Assembly: GCF_014200725.1 (NCBI RefSeq)
Contig: NZ_JACHCL010000001.1
Span: 744,001-808,000, forward strand
DNA length: 64,000 nt
Source: Janthinobacterium silvisoli
GTDB taxonomy: Bacteria > Pseudomonadota > Gammaproteobacteria > Burkholderiales > Burkholderiaceae_D
Direction of reading: 5' to 3'
Shown here: piece after piece, positions 1 through 8,219 of the stretch
Layout of the letters: every line of letters begins with the position of its first letter
Position numbering within the stretch: the first letter of the stretch is position 1
The notes under the pieces: model-generated
The model's input: the letters and a program-made list of their open reading frames with translations, nothing else
The model's database searches: none
Told to the model about the DNA's origin: nothing
Position numbers and translations under genes: made by a program

Positions 1-1
1 G

Positions 2-205
2 ATAGAAAAAGGTGCAGATACGGGCCCCACCGTATGCTCGTGTTTTGGCGTGGGCCGCAACACCATCTGCGAGACGATCCGCAGCCAGAATCTGGACAGC
101 GTGGCCCAGGTAACGGCTTGCCTGAAAGCAGGCGGCAATTGCGGATCGTGCGTGCCAGAAATTAAGAAACTGCTGGTGGAAACGCGGGCCGAACAAACCG
201 CTTGA
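2..205 (+). CDS. nasA: Assimilatory nitrate reductase, C-terminal BFD-like [2Fe-2S] domain (5' partial)
   Basis: Only the last 67 codons are inside the window; the reading frame is open from base 2. The peptide has the BFD-like iron-sulfur pattern: a Cys-x-Cys pair in VCSCFGVG followed by a Cys-x2-Cys pair in GGNCGSCVPEI. That domain closes the catalytic subunit of many NasA-type nitrate reductases, which reduce nitrate to nitrite in the cytoplasm for nitrogen assimilation. NirB nitrite reductase carries the same domain, but internally, so a terminal position favours NasA. The stop codon touches the stop of the convergent gene on the minus strand. Assignment rests on this domain alone. Confidence 0.7.
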   Translation: MEKGADTGPTVCSCFGVGRNTICETIRSQNLDSVAQVTACLKAGGNCGSCVPEIKKLLVETRAEQTA

Positions 206-658
206 TCAAGCCAGTTGCGCTTGTCTTTCCTCGATCAATGTGGCCAGCTCGCGCGGCACCGGACCGGATAAAAAGGCCAGCGCCGCTTCATCGGGATCGA
301 TGGCGGCGTCCAGCGGCAAGCCATGTTCGAAACCACCCACCATGTAGCGGCAGAAATGCGGCGACTCAGGACGCGTTTCCAGATACCAGCAGCCTGCGTA
401 TTGCTGCACGAAATATTCGCCGATAAAGTAGCCGAGCATGGTTTTCACCCATTGCCAGCTTTCATCGCGGATCACGATGGTGCGCATGGCGGCATCGATA
501 TACGGCAGATATTCGGCCGCATTGGTCAGCACTTCATGCGCCGGCTGTATGCCCAGGCGTTCGACGAAATTGACCAGCGCCGACCCCAATTCATCGTAAT
601 AGGCGTCAAAACCCGCCTGGCTTTGCTCGATGTGCAGCTCTTGTTCCTTGGTCAGCAT
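206..658 (-). CDS. Hypothetical protein, 150 aa
   Basis: I do not recognise the family. The start at 658 is chosen because GGAGGGG lies a few bases upstream; a further in-frame ATG at 682 has no such site. The protein is acidic and soluble, without signal peptide or membrane segment, and is rich in Trp, Tyr and Phe in its middle (ESWQWVKTMLGYFIGEYFVQQYAGCWYLE). It meets the nitrate reductase gene tail to tail and is followed in the opposite direction by the SulP gene, so nothing in its surroundings defines a role. Confidence 0.7.
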   Translation of the reverse strand: MLTKEQELHIEQSQAGFDAYYDELGSALVNFVERLGIQPAHEVLTNAAEYLPYIDAAMRTIVIRDESWQWVKTMLGYFIGEYFVQQYAGCWYLETRPESPHFCRYMVGGFEHGLPLDAAIDPDEAALAFLSGPVPRELATLIEERQAQLA

Positions 659-688
659 GACCCCTCCATTGATACGATCCATAAAATC

Positions 689-2164
689 CTACACCATCTC
701 CGCAGCAACACCGGCGCGCTGCAGCAACAACTGATTGCGCGCCGACAGGTTTTTCACCTGCAACTGCTTGCCTGCCTTGCCGTAGCGCTCGTACAAGCTT
801 TCCAGCGCAGCAATCGCCGAGTGGTCGGCCAGATGCAAGTGGCGGCAATCGATGACCACGCACTGCGGGTCGTCAGCATGGCGAAACAATTCCTGGAACT
901 GCATGGCCGAAGCAAAAAACAGGGTGCCGTGCGGCGCATAAATACGCAGGCCCGGTGTGCTGTCATCGGTCTCGGTGCGCATTTCTCGCGCATGTTGCCA
1001 GGCAAAATTCAAGGCTGCAATCACGATACCGCACAGCACGGCCGTCGCCAGGTCCGTCAGCACGGTGATCACCGTGACGGCCACGATCACCAGCGCATCG
1101 TGCAGCGGCACCTTGCCCAGCACGCGCAAGGAACCCCAGGCAAAGGTTTGCTGCGCGACCACGAACATCACACCCACCAACGCTGCCAGCGGGATGCGTT
1201 CGATCAGCGGTGACAAAAACAGGATAAACAGCAAGATCATCACACCAGCTGTCAGGCCAGACAGCCGCGTACGCCCGCCAGAAGTCAGGTTGATCATGGT
1301 CTGCCCGATCATGGCGCAGCCGCCCATGCCGCCAAACAGGCCCGAGACTACATTCGATGCGCCCAGCGCCACACACTCGCGGTTGGCCTCCCCGCGCGTT
1401 TCCGTGATCTCATCGGTCAGGTTGAATGTCAACAAGGTTTCCAGCAAGCCCACCATGGCCATCAGCGCCGCATACGGCAAGATGATGTGCAAGGTTTCGC
1501 TGGTGAACGGCACGCTGGGGAAATGCAGGCTGGGCAAGCCGCCCGCGATATGCGCCAGGTCGCCCAAAGTACGCGTGGGCAGGTGCAGCGCTGTGCTCAG
1601 CAGCCCAACGCCAACGATGGCGGCCAGCGCCGGCGGCACGGCTTTGGTCAGGCGCGGCAAGGCATAGACGATGACCATGGTCAAGCCCACCAGCGCGCAC
1701 ATCACGGCCAGGGAAGCGCCCTGCAGCCATTGCTGACCCTGGTGAAAATGTTCCAGCTGGGCCATGGCGATGATGATCGCCAGGCCATTCACAAAACCCA
1801 GCATCACCGGATGCGGCACCATGCGGATCAGCTTACCCAGGCGCAAGATACCGAACAGCGCCATCAGGATGCCGCTCAGCACCACGGTCGCCAGCAGATA
1901 TTGCACGCCATGCCGGGCCACCAGGGCCACGATGACCACCGCCATGGAACCGGCGGCGCCTGAAATCATGCCGGGACGCCCGCCAAAGATGGCGGTCAGT
2001 GCGCAAATGATGCAGGCGCCATACAAGCCCATCAAGGGATTGAGCTGGGCTACCAGGGCAAAGGCGATGCATTCAGGCACCAGCGCAAACGAGGTGGTCA
2101 AGCCGGCCAGGAAGTTGCTGCGTAGATTGGCAAACCACTGCTCTTGAAAGCTGCTATGGATCAT
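689..2164 (-). CDS. SulP-family inorganic anion transporter
   Basis: About 491 residues. The N-terminal two thirds is a run of hydrophobic helices with the SulP signature region near the start (NFLAGLTTSFALVPECIAFA). The C-terminal about 100 residues form a STAS domain (GLRIYAPHGTLFFASAMQF, then VVIDCRHLHLADHSAIAALE). SulP proteins move sulfate, bicarbonate or related anions across the inner membrane; the substrate cannot be told here. ATGs at 2164 and 2194 are both possible and neither has a clear ribosome site. An open frame runs further upstream to 2416 but would cross the terminator and a tRNA gene, so it is not the real start. Confidence 0.9.
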   Translation of the reverse strand: MIHSSFQEQWFANLRSNFLAGLTTSFALVPECIAFALVAQLNPLMGLYGACIICALTAIFGGRPGMISGAAGSMAVVIVALVARHGVQYLLATVVLSGILMALFGILRLGKLIRMVPHPVMLGFVNGLAIIIAMAQLEHFHQGQQWLQGASLAVMCALVGLTMVIVYALPRLTKAVPPALAAIVGVGLLSTALHLPTRTLGDLAHIAGGLPSLHFPSVPFTSETLHIILPYAALMAMVGLLETLLTFNLTDEITETRGEANRECVALGASNVVSGLFGGMGGCAMIGQTMINLTSGGRTRLSGLTAGVMILLFILFLSPLIERIPLAALVGVMFVVAQQTFAWGSLRVLGKVPLHDALVIVAVTVITVLTDLATAVLCGIVIAALNFAWQHAREMRTETDDSTPGLRIYAPHGTLFFASAMQFQELFRHADDPQCVVIDCRHLHLADHSAIAALESLYERYGKAGKQLQVKNLSARNQLLLQRAGVAAEMV

Positions 2165-2218
2165 GGTGGATGACTCGTTGATTGACTCGTTCATACAGGC
2201 TGGATAGCGTAAAAACAT

Positions 2219-2253
2219 AAAAAAATAGCCCACGCGAGGTGGGCTATTTTTTT
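2219..2253 (-). terminator. Rho-independent terminator after the tRNA-Cys/Gly block
   Basis: Inverted repeat TAGCCCAC-CTCG-GTGGGCTA with a run of seven T on each strand. It lies directly downstream of the last tRNA-Cys in the direction of transcription and upstream of the SulP gene. Confidence 0.85.
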
Positions 2254-2257
2254 CATC

Positions 2258-2331
2258 TGGAGGCGAGGACGGGAATCGAACCCGTCTAAACGGCTTTGCA
2301 GGCCGCTGCATAACCTCTTTGCTACCTCGCC
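2258..2331 (-). tRNA. tRNA-Cys (GCA), distal copy
   Basis: 74 nt with encoded CCA. The acceptor stem GGCGAGG pairs with CCTCGCC, the anticodon loop reads GCA, and the T arm contains GGTTCGATTCC. It is identical to the copy at 2738-2811 and is the last gene of the block before the terminator. Confidence 0.97.
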
Positions 2332-2371
2332 AGAGGACTTGCTTGGTGCGCTGGTCAGCACACCGTGAAAC

Positions 2372-2447
2372 TGGAGCGGGAGAAGAGTCTCGAACTCTCG
2401 ACCTCAACCTTGGCAAGGTTGCGCTCTACCAACTGAGCTACTCCCGC
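2372..2447 (-). tRNA. tRNA-Gly (GCC), copy 1
   Basis: 76 nt with encoded CCA. Acceptor GCGGGAG pairs with CTCCCGC; anticodon GCC lies in a CCTTGCCAAGG stem-loop. It is identical to six other copies in the window. Confidence 0.97.
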
Positions 2448-2509
2448 ATGGAGTGTTTTTCTACATCTACTGCAACAACAAGTCCATCGAACTTGCTGCT
2501 TTGAAATTT

Positions 2510-2585
2510 TGGAGCGGGAGAAGAGTCTCGAACTCTCGACCTCAACCTTGGCAAGGTTGCGCTCTACCAACTGAGCTACTCCCGC
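2510..2585 (-). tRNA. tRNA-Gly (GCC), copy 2
   Basis: Same 76-nt sequence as copy 1, exactly 138 bp from it, with an identical 62-bp spacer. Confidence 0.97.
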
Positions 2586-2647
2586 ATGGAGTGTTTTTCT
2601 ACATCTACTGCAACAACAAGTCCATCGAACTTGCTGCTTTGAAATTT

Positions 2648-2723
2648 TGGAGCGGGAGAAGAGTCTCGAACTCTCGACCTCAACCTTGGCAAGGTTGCGC
2701 TCTACCAACTGAGCTACTCCCGC
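2648..2723 (-). tRNA. tRNA-Gly (GCC), copy 3
   Basis: Same 76-nt sequence, exactly 138 bp from copy 2. Its upstream flank (TTGGAGTCTAAAAC) differs from the other spacers and leads to tRNA-Cys. Confidence 0.97.
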
Positions 2724-2737
2724 TTGGAGTCTAAAAC

Positions 2738-2811
2738 TGGAGGCGAGGACGGGAATCGAACCCGTCTAAACGGCTTTGCAGGCCGCTGCATAACCTCTTT
2801 GCTACCTCGCC
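2738..2811 (-). tRNA. tRNA-Cys (GCA), proximal copy
   Basis: First gene of the block in the direction of transcription; identical over 74 nt to the copy at 2258-2331. No strong promoter was seen upstream of it, unlike the other tRNA block. Confidence 0.97.
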
Positions 2812-3014
2812 CGAGTTATGCCTTTTGATCTGATTTACTTCTAAGCCATTGATTAGCAAAGAGTTTTTTGCTTTCGCAATATCAGATCAGGGCGCTATTA
2901 TCGCCTCGTTCCCCCTACTTGGCAAGTGCCTCGCCAACTTATTTTCCAGCAATGCTTGCGAAATGAATAATTTGTGCATAAGAGACAGTTTATTTCTTTA
3001 CGGTAATCACTTAC

Positions 3015-3044
3015 TTGATAATGAGGGTGATTATCATTTACACT
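3015..3044 (+). promoter_or_regulatory. Promoter with Fur box for the FecA-like receptor
   Basis: TTGATA, 18 bp, TACACT resembles a sigma-70 promoter. The spacer holds a perfect inverted repeat, TGATAAT-N7-ATTATCA (3016-3036), matching the half sites of the Fur operator. Fur bound here would cover the -35 region, so iron repression is expected. This is inference from sequence. Confidence 0.75.
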
Positions 3045-3062
3045 TTCAATTGCATATACATC

Positions 3063-3102
3063 ATGCCTGCAAAACATCGTTGTTTGCAGGCATTTCTTTT
3101 TC
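3063..3102 (+). terminator. Leader hairpin with T-rich tail
   Basis: Perfect 11-bp stem ATGCCTGCAAA/TTTGCAGGCAT with a 9-nt loop, followed by TTCTTTTTC. It lies between the Fur promoter and the receptor start and has the shape of an intrinsic terminator or attenuator. The rest of the 2812-3192 gap holds no other feature I can support. Confidence 0.5.
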
Positions 3103-3192
3103 AGTCGTCATGGGCGTGATTGCCGGCTCGGCCTCTGCCATGCCTGACTGGACAACGTTGGCGCCCCATAGGGCGAGAAAGAAATTTTGCAG

Positions 3193-5421
3193 ATGGCACG
3201 TTTCAATAGTCGCAAGCCAGTCACGGCTTTGTATTTAAGTCAATGTGCAGCCGCCGTCGCGGTCGCCATGCTGACCCTGTCCGGCGCAGCGCATGCACAG
3301 CAAGCCACCGACACCAGCCAAGCACAACAAAGCACCGACACGCCAGCAGACGCAAACACACCGCATACGGTCAAAGTGACGGGCAACTGGCTGAGCACGC
3401 CCAGCAATGCCAAGGTGTTGGAACATCCAGGTGCGCGCAGCATCGTGGTGCGCCAGCGCATCGAAGAAAGCGGTTCGACCAGCGTGCGCGACGTGCTGCG
3501 CCAGATTCCTGGCGTGCAAGTACAGGAAAGCAATGGCACGGGCGGCAGCGATGTTTCGCTGAACGTGGGCATCCGCGGCTTGACGGCGCGCCTGTCGCCC
3601 CGCTCCACCGTGCTGATGGATGGCGTGCCGATGTCGTATGCGCCGTATGGCCAGCCGCAGCTGTCGCTGGCCCCGCTGGCGCTGGACAACCTGGAATCGG
3701 TCGACGTGGTGCGCGGCGCCGGTTCCGTGCGTTATGGCCCGCAAAACGTGGGCGGCATCATCAACTTCGTCACGCGTGCGATTCCCATGGATTTCAAGGC
3801 TGGCATCAGCCTGGGTTCGGAATTGTATAGCCACGGCAGCGACGTCAAGGGCACGCCCAGCTTCTATCTGGGCGGCACCAATGAGCAGGGCCTGGGCGGC
3901 ATGATCCTGTATTCGGGCGTGCATGGCGACGGCTACCGCGCCGCCAACGACAAGATCAGCATCGACGACCTGATGCTGAAAGGCTCTTACCGCATTTCGC
4001 CGAACGACACGCTGTACGGCACGGTGCACCACTTCGAAGGCCAGGGCGATATGCCAGGCGGCCTGACGACAGCGCAATATGCGCAAAACCCATTCCAGTC
4101 GAACCGCCCCTACGATCAATTCACGGGACGCCGCACGGATACCTCGCTCAAGTATGCGCACAATGACGGCGTCAACAATGCCGAAGTGCTGGCGTATTAC
4201 GTCGATTCCTTCCGTGGCAGCTTCATCGAACAGGAAGGCAGCGGCGCCAGCAATGGCCAGCGCCGCCTGACGACCGCACCGCGCAGCTACCATTATTTCG
4301 GCATCGAGCCGCGCTACTCGCGCCTGTTTGAAACGGGCCCGGTCAGCCAGGAAATCAGCGTCGGCTACCGCTACCTGAAAGAAAGCAGCTCGGAAGTGGC
4401 GGGCCGCACCGGCTATTACAAGCCGGCCGCCGGTTTCGACGCCTTCGGCATCCCGATGCTGACTTACCAGACCAGCCAGGGCGGCACCACCGCGCATGCC
4501 GTTTACATCGACAACCGCATCAGCATCGGCAACTGGACCATCACGCCCGGCGTGCGCGTGGAAGATATCAGCACCTTTAACAATGTGACAAACTTCGCCA
4601 CCAATGGCAAGATCACCAGCGCCCTGTACCCGAGCATCGATTCGCGTGAAACCTTGCCGACCCTGTCGGTGCTGTACCGCCTCAGCGACCGCTGGACGGT
4701 ATTTGCCAATGCCGGCAAGTCGTTCGGTCCGCAGCAATACGCGCAACTGGCATCGACCACCGATGGCTTGCACCCGGAAATGGCGACCACCTATGAAATC
4801 GGCACGCACATCAATGGCACGGCCTGGGGTGGCGAAGTCACGCTGTTCAATATCGACTTCGATAAAGAATTGCAACTGGCCCGCTCCATCGTCGGCGACG
4901 GCATGTGGACCGACCTGGGCGCCACTCGCCACCGCGGCGTGGAATCAGCCGTACGCTACGACCTGAGCGATTTGAATCCGGCGCTGAAAGGCTTGTCGGT
5001 CTCGGCCAACTTCACCTACACCCAGGCCTTGTCGCAGGCAGGCGCGTTCCAGGGCATGGACCTGCCGTTTTACTCGCGCCAGGTGGGTTCCTTGGGCGCC
5101 CGCTATGTGGTCGACCGCTGGACCTTCAACGCCGACGTGTTTGCCAACTCGAAACAGCGCTCGCCTGATTCGCCGGTAGCCGGCGCCACCTACGTGACCA
5201 AGGAAGACGCCACCGGCCGCCTGGGCAACATTCCTGGCTACGGCACCCTGGCCGTGCGCGGCGGCTACGACTTCGGCAAGCAGTTCAGCAACCTGAAACT
5301 GGCCGTCGGCATCAAGAACGTGCTGGACCGCCGCTACTTCACGCGTTCGACCGATAACAACGGCGGCAAATACGTGGGCCAGCCACGCACCCTGTACTTC
5401 CAAAGCTCGCTGGCGTTCTAA
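3193..5421 (+). CDS. TonB-dependent receptor, FecA-like (ferric citrate type)
   Basis: 742 residues. Signal peptide ends near AAHAQQ. A plug domain follows (SVRDVLRQIPGVQVQES, then VDVVRGAGSVRYGPQNVGGIINF), then a beta barrel ending in an aromatic residue (FQSSLAF). The stretch around SYAPYGQPQLSLAP closely resembles FecA, which imports ferric dicitrate through the outer membrane using TonB energy. Unlike E. coli FecA there is no N-terminal signalling (STN) domain and no fecIR pair next to it, so control is probably by Fur alone. ATG 3193 is preferred over TTG 3187. The substrate is inferred by resemblance only. Confidence 0.88.
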   Translation: MARFNSRKPVTALYLSQCAAAVAVAMLTLSGAAHAQQATDTSQAQQSTDTPADANTPHTVKVTGNWLSTPSNAKVLEHPGARSIVVRQRIEESGSTSVRDVLRQIPGVQVQESNGTGGSDVSLNVGIRGLTARLSPRSTVLMDGVPMSYAPYGQPQLSLAPLALDNLESVDVVRGAGSVRYGPQNVGGIINFVTRAIPMDFKAGISLGSELYSHGSDVKGTPSFYLGGTNEQGLGGMILYSGVHGDGYRAANDKISIDDLMLKGSYRISPNDTLYGTVHHFEGQGDMPGGLTTAQYAQNPFQSNRPYDQFTGRRTDTSLKYAHNDGVNNAEVLAYYVDSFRGSFIEQEGSGASNGQRRLTTAPRSYHYFGIEPRYSRLFETGPVSQEISVGYRYLKESSSEVAGRTGYYKPAAGFDAFGIPMLTYQTSQGGTTAHAVYIDNRISIGNWTITPGVRVEDISTFNNVTNFATNGKITSALYPSIDSRETLPTLSVLYRLSDRWTVFANAGKSFGPQQYAQLASTTDGLHPEMATTYEIGTHINGTAWGGEVTLFNIDFDKELQLARSIVGDGMWTDLGATRHRGVESAVRYDLSDLNPALKGLSVSANFTYTQALSQAGAFQGMDLPFYSRQVGSLGARYVVDRWTFNADVFANSKQRSPDSPVAGATYVTKEDATGRLGNIPGYGTLAVRGGYDFGKQFSNLKLAVGIKNVLDRRYFTRSTDNNGGKYVGQPRTLYFQSSLAF

Positions 5422-5447
5422 GCGAACTTCTTAGTCAAACCAGTCTG

Positions 5448-5488
5448 TGGGCTGGTGTGCGGCGCAAGCCCACACCAGCCCATTTTTT
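5448..5488 (+). terminator. Terminator of the TonB receptor gene
   Basis: 12-bp perfect stem TGGGCTGGTGTG/CACACCAGCCCA with an 11-nt loop followed by six T. Confidence 0.9.
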
Positions 5489-5516
5489 ATGGCCGAACAG
5501 ATTTAGCCCGACTTTC

Positions 5517-5561
5517 TTGACGCAATAACGACTGATGTAGCACAATCGTGACATTAGTCAC
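5517..5561 (+). promoter_or_regulatory. Putative BlaI operator and promoter
   Basis: TTGACG, 18 bp, CACAAT is a possible promoter. Overlapping it are two dyads: GACTGATGT (5530-5538) with ACATTAGTC (5551-5559), 8 of 9 matching, and GTGAC-ATTA-GTCAC (5548-5561). BlaI/MecI proteins bind short dyads overlapping their own promoters, so autorepression is likely but unproven. Confidence 0.45.
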
Positions 5562-5583
5562 ACAAACACAGAAAGACGCAGTC

Positions 5584-5979
5584 ATGAAGCAACAGGAACA
5601 AAATATTCCCTCCGTCTCCGAACTGAGCCTGCTGAAAGCGCTGTGGCGCCAACAGCCGCTGAGCGCGCGCGAAATTCATGACCAGGTCGCCGATGAACTG
5701 GGCTGGTCGTATTCATCGACACGCAAGACGCTGGAGCGCATGCTGGACAAGGGTTCCGTGCGCATGTCGCTGAGCCATGGCGTGCAAGTGTATGTCGCGG
5801 TGCTGGACAAGGTCGATACCCTGGCCGCGTTTGCCCGTGATTTTGGCCAGCGCGTGATGGAAATGGATACACCGCTGCCCGTGAATATGTTTACAGGCAG
5901 CAAGCTGGTCGATAAAGAGGAACTGGCACAGCTGGAACAATTGCTGCACGACTGGCCGCAAGACGGCAACACGCCGTGA
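5584..5979 (+). CDS. blaI: BlaI/MecI/CopY-family transcriptional repressor
   Basis: 131 residues. Residues about 8-75 form the winged helix of the BlaI family (ELSLLKALWRQQPLSAREIH, then WSYSSTRKTLERMLDKG). The C-terminal part would dimerise and, in known family members, is cleaved when a BlaR1 sensor is activated. The gene overlaps the downstream blaR1-like gene by 4 bp, so the two are translated together. The start at 5584 is preferred over ATG 5548 because the latter lies inside the candidate operator. No separate beta-lactamase gene is present in the window, so the regulated target is unknown. Confidence 0.85.
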   Translation: MKQQEQNIPSVSELSLLKALWRQQPLSAREIHDQVADELGWSYSSTRKTLERMLDKGSVRMSLSHGVQVYVAVLDKVDTLAAFARDFGQRVMEMDTPLPVNMFTGSKLVDKEELAQLEQLLHDWPQDGNTP

Positions 5980-7829
5980 GTGACTTCGAACTGCTGGCAC
6001 TGCGCCTGGTATTGGCCAGTGCTGGCTGCCTGGTGGCAGGGCTGGCCGTGTGGATACTGGCAACACTGTGCCGCCGCACTCTGCCCGCCTTTTGCGCCCA
6101 GCGCTCGCTATGGCTGCTGAGCCAGTTAACGGTGGTGACCGTCTTCCTGGCCATCCTGCTGCCGCATAGCGAGCGGCTGCGCGTGGTGCCGGCGATCGAC
6201 TTACCTGAAACCAGCACAGCGCCGCCAAGCGCCACGCCACAGGTCAACACCATCAGCGCCCGTGACAAGACTGCCAGCACGCCCGAGCCTGAAACCGGCA
6301 GCCGCTCCTGGCCAGCCTATGGCGCGCAGGCCTGGCTGCTGCTTTACCTGCTGGGACTGGCTTACTCAGCCTTCAAGCTGTGGCAGGCGCAGCGCCTGCT
6401 GCACACCCTGGCTGCGGCCGGACGCAAGCTGCGCCCACAGGATGCACACACCGGCTTTGCCGGCACGCTGCCCAGCGTCTCGGGTCCTCAGGTGATCGAG
6501 GTCGAGATGGTGATTTCACCGATGCTGTTCGGCTTGTTTCGCCCCCGCTTGCTGCTGCCGCGCCACTTGCGCAGCTTTGAGCCGGAACAGCAGCAAATGA
6601 TTATCGAACATGAGCTGACGCATTGGCGGCGGCGCGACCTGCACTGGACCAGCACTGCACTGCTGTTGCAAACCCTGCTCTGGTTTAATCCCTTCATGCG
6701 GCGGCTCGGCGCCCATCTGCTGTGGGCCCAGGAACTGGGCTGCGACCGCGACGTGCTGCGCGGCCGGCCAGCAAGCCAGCGCAAGGCCTATGCGGCAGCG
6801 CTGGTGGCGCAGTTAAAACTGCAGCATATACCGGGCAGACAGCAGTCGGCCAGTACCGCACTGGCCTTCGGCGGCGTCAGCGGTGAAACGCTGGCGAGCC
6901 GCATCGTGCTGATACGCAGCCCCATCAAGCAGCCGCCTGACCTGTGGACGCGCTGCGCTGCAATCGCAGGCTTGATGAGTATCGTGATGGCCAGCCTGGC
7001 CTTGCAACCAGCCCTGGCATCGCGCATTGCGCCCATGCCGGCAAGCGCCCAGACGGCGCTGGACACAATACGATGGCCAGCCGATACAAGCACGCCATTT
7101 GGCTGCACCAGCTTGCTCGATGCGGCCAGCGGCAAGCAGCTAGTGCGCCAGGGACAATGCGCCGAGCGCATTACGCCAGCCTCGACCTTCAATATCGCCG
7201 TCAGCCTGATGGGTTATGACAGCGGCGTCCTGCAGGACGAGCACACGCCGCGCCTGCCCTACAAACCAGGCTATCCCGCCTGGGGGCCCAACTGGAAGAC
7301 GGCCACCGATCCTGATAGCTGGCTCAAGAATTCCGTCGTCTGGTACGCCCAACAGGTCACTTCGAAACTGGGCGCCGAACGCTTCGGCCGCTATATCCAC
7401 AGTTTCGGCTATGGCAACCAGGATGTGTCGGGCGATGCCGGCAAGAACAATGGCCTGACACTTTCCTGGATCAGTTCCAGCCTCAAGCTATCGCCCGACG
7501 AACAAACAGCTTTTTTAAGCAAGATAGTGAACCGGAGCTTGCCTGTGACGCAGCATGCCTATGACATGACGATGCGCATCATGCCATCCGAAGCCCTGGC
7601 AAATGGCTGGCTCATCCATGGCAAGACCGGCACCGCAAGTGCCGCCCTATCCGATGGCAGCCGCGATGCGCAACATCAATATGGCTGGTATGTAGGCTGG
7701 GCGCAAAAAGGCCAGCGCACCATCGTCTTTACCCGCATGGCGCAGCTGGACAGGGGAAAAGGCAATGCGGGGGCGCGAGTCAAGCAGGCAATGCTGCGCG
7801 AACTGGAGGCGCGGCTCGATACGCTGTAA
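5976..7829 (+). CDS. BlaR1-like sensor: M56 peptidase fused to a class D beta-lactamase-like domain
   Basis: 617 residues, GTG start overlapping the blaI stop. N-terminal membrane helices (about 7-32, 44-62, 115-135) carry an M56 zinc protease with HELTH at 212-216 and a downstream ELGCDRDVL glutamate. After another membrane segment (about 328-347) comes a periplasmic class D-type penicillin-binding domain with motifs PASTF (401-405), SVV (453-455), FGYGN (477-481), a SWISSSLKLSP region and KTG (550-552). In BlaR1, beta-lactam acylation of the serine triggers cleavage of BlaI. Here the motif reads S-T-F-N (403-406) instead of S-x-x-K, so the catalytic lysine is replaced by asparagine. Sensing without that lysine is uncertain. 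Confidence 0.85.
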   Translation: MSDFELLALRLVLASAGCLVAGLAVWILATLCRRTLPAFCAQRSLWLLSQLTVVTVFLAILLPHSERLRVVPAIDLPETSTAPPSATPQVNTISARDKTASTPEPETGSRSWPAYGAQAWLLLYLLGLAYSAFKLWQAQRLLHTLAAAGRKLRPQDAHTGFAGTLPSVSGPQVIEVEMVISPMLFGLFRPRLLLPRHLRSFEPEQQQMIIEHELTHWRRRDLHWTSTALLLQTLLWFNPFMRRLGAHLLWAQELGCDRDVLRGRPASQRKAYAAALVAQLKLQHIPGRQQSASTALAFGGVSGETLASRIVLIRSPIKQPPDLWTRCAAIAGLMSIVMASLALQPALASRIAPMPASAQTALDTIRWPADTSTPFGCTSLLDAASGKQLVRQGQCAERITPASTFNIAVSLMGYDSGVLQDEHTPRLPYKPGYPAWGPNWKTATDPDSWLKNSVVWYAQQVTSKLGAERFGRYIHSFGYGNQDVSGDAGKNNGLTLSWISSSLKLSPDEQTAFLSKIVNRSLPVTQHAYDMTMRIMPSEALANGWLIHGKTGTASAALSDGSRDAQHQYGWYVGWAQKGQRTIVFTRMAQLDRGKGNAGARVKQAMLRELEARLDTL

Positions 7830-7865
7830 ATTACCTGACAATTACCTGACAATTACCCGATGATG

Positions 7866-7887
7866 GCCCGGCAGATATTTGCCGGGC
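7866..7887. other. Inverted repeat without T tract
   Basis: GCCCGGCA/TGCCGGGC, 8-bp arms with a 6-nt loop, downstream of the blaR1-like gene. Just before it ATTACCTGACA is repeated twice. It may end or stabilise the mRNA. Confidence 0.45.
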
Positions 7888-7921
7888 CCGTATTGAGTGA
7901 TCAGATCAACTGTATGGACGT

Positions 7922-7947
7922 AAAAAAAGGACCCGAAGGTCCTTTTT
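7922..7947 (-). terminator. Terminator after the tRNA-Gly x4 block
   Basis: AAAAAGGACC-CGAA-GGTCCTTTTT stem-loop with T runs on both strands. It ends the minus-strand tRNA transcript and can also stop plus-strand transcripts from the blaR1-like gene. Confidence 0.9.
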
Positions 7948-7954
7948 CACTATC

Positions 7955-8030
7955 TGGAGCGGGAGAAGAGTCTCGAACTCTCGACCTCAACCTTGGCAAG
8001 GTTGCGCTCTACCAACTGAGCTACTCCCGC
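7955..8030 (-). tRNA. tRNA-Gly (GCC), copy 4
   Basis: Identical 76-nt sequence to copies 1-3. Its upstream spacer (8031-8080) is clearly related to the spacers of the other block (shared ATGGAG, CTACA, ACAACAAGT and GAACTTGC). Confidence 0.97.
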
Positions 8031-8080
8031 ATGGAGCTTTTACTACACAACAAGTTCGCTGAACTTGCCGCTTGAATTCT

Positions 8081-8156
8081 TGGAGCGGGAGAAGAGTCTC
8101 GAACTCTCGACCTCAACCTTGGCAAGGTTGCGCTCTACCAACTGAGCTACTCCCGC
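8081..8156 (-). tRNA. tRNA-Gly (GCC), copy 5
   Basis: Identical 76-nt sequence. Its upstream flank TTGGAGTGTTACTG resembles the TTGGAGTCTAAAAC flank of copy 3. Confidence 0.97.
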
Positions 8157-8219
8157 TTGGAGTGTTACTGCTTGTACTACATACTACGCCACTACTTTTA
8201 CGCTACGTCCAGCAAGCGC

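Larger units (their letters stand above)
2372..2723. repeat. Tandem 138-bp repeat of tRNA-Gly plus spacer
   Basis: Two full units (2372-2509 and 2510-2647) and a third tRNA without its spacer. The spacers 2448-2509 and 2586-2647 look identical base for base, so the duplication is recent or is kept uniform by recombination. Confidence 0.95.

Noticed and set aside
323..1213. Long plus-strand ORF opposite the SulP gene
   Set aside because: Antisense to a clear transporter gene; its His/Gln/Arg-rich sequence is the usual shadow of a GC-rich reading frame.
2195..2416. N-terminal extension of the SulP gene
   Set aside because: It would include the tRNA-Cys gene and the terminator hairpin.
2849..3238. 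Plus-strand ORF of 129 codons before the TonB receptor
   Set aside because: It covers the Fur promoter and leader hairpin and runs into the receptor gene in another frame; no ribosome site or recognisable domain.
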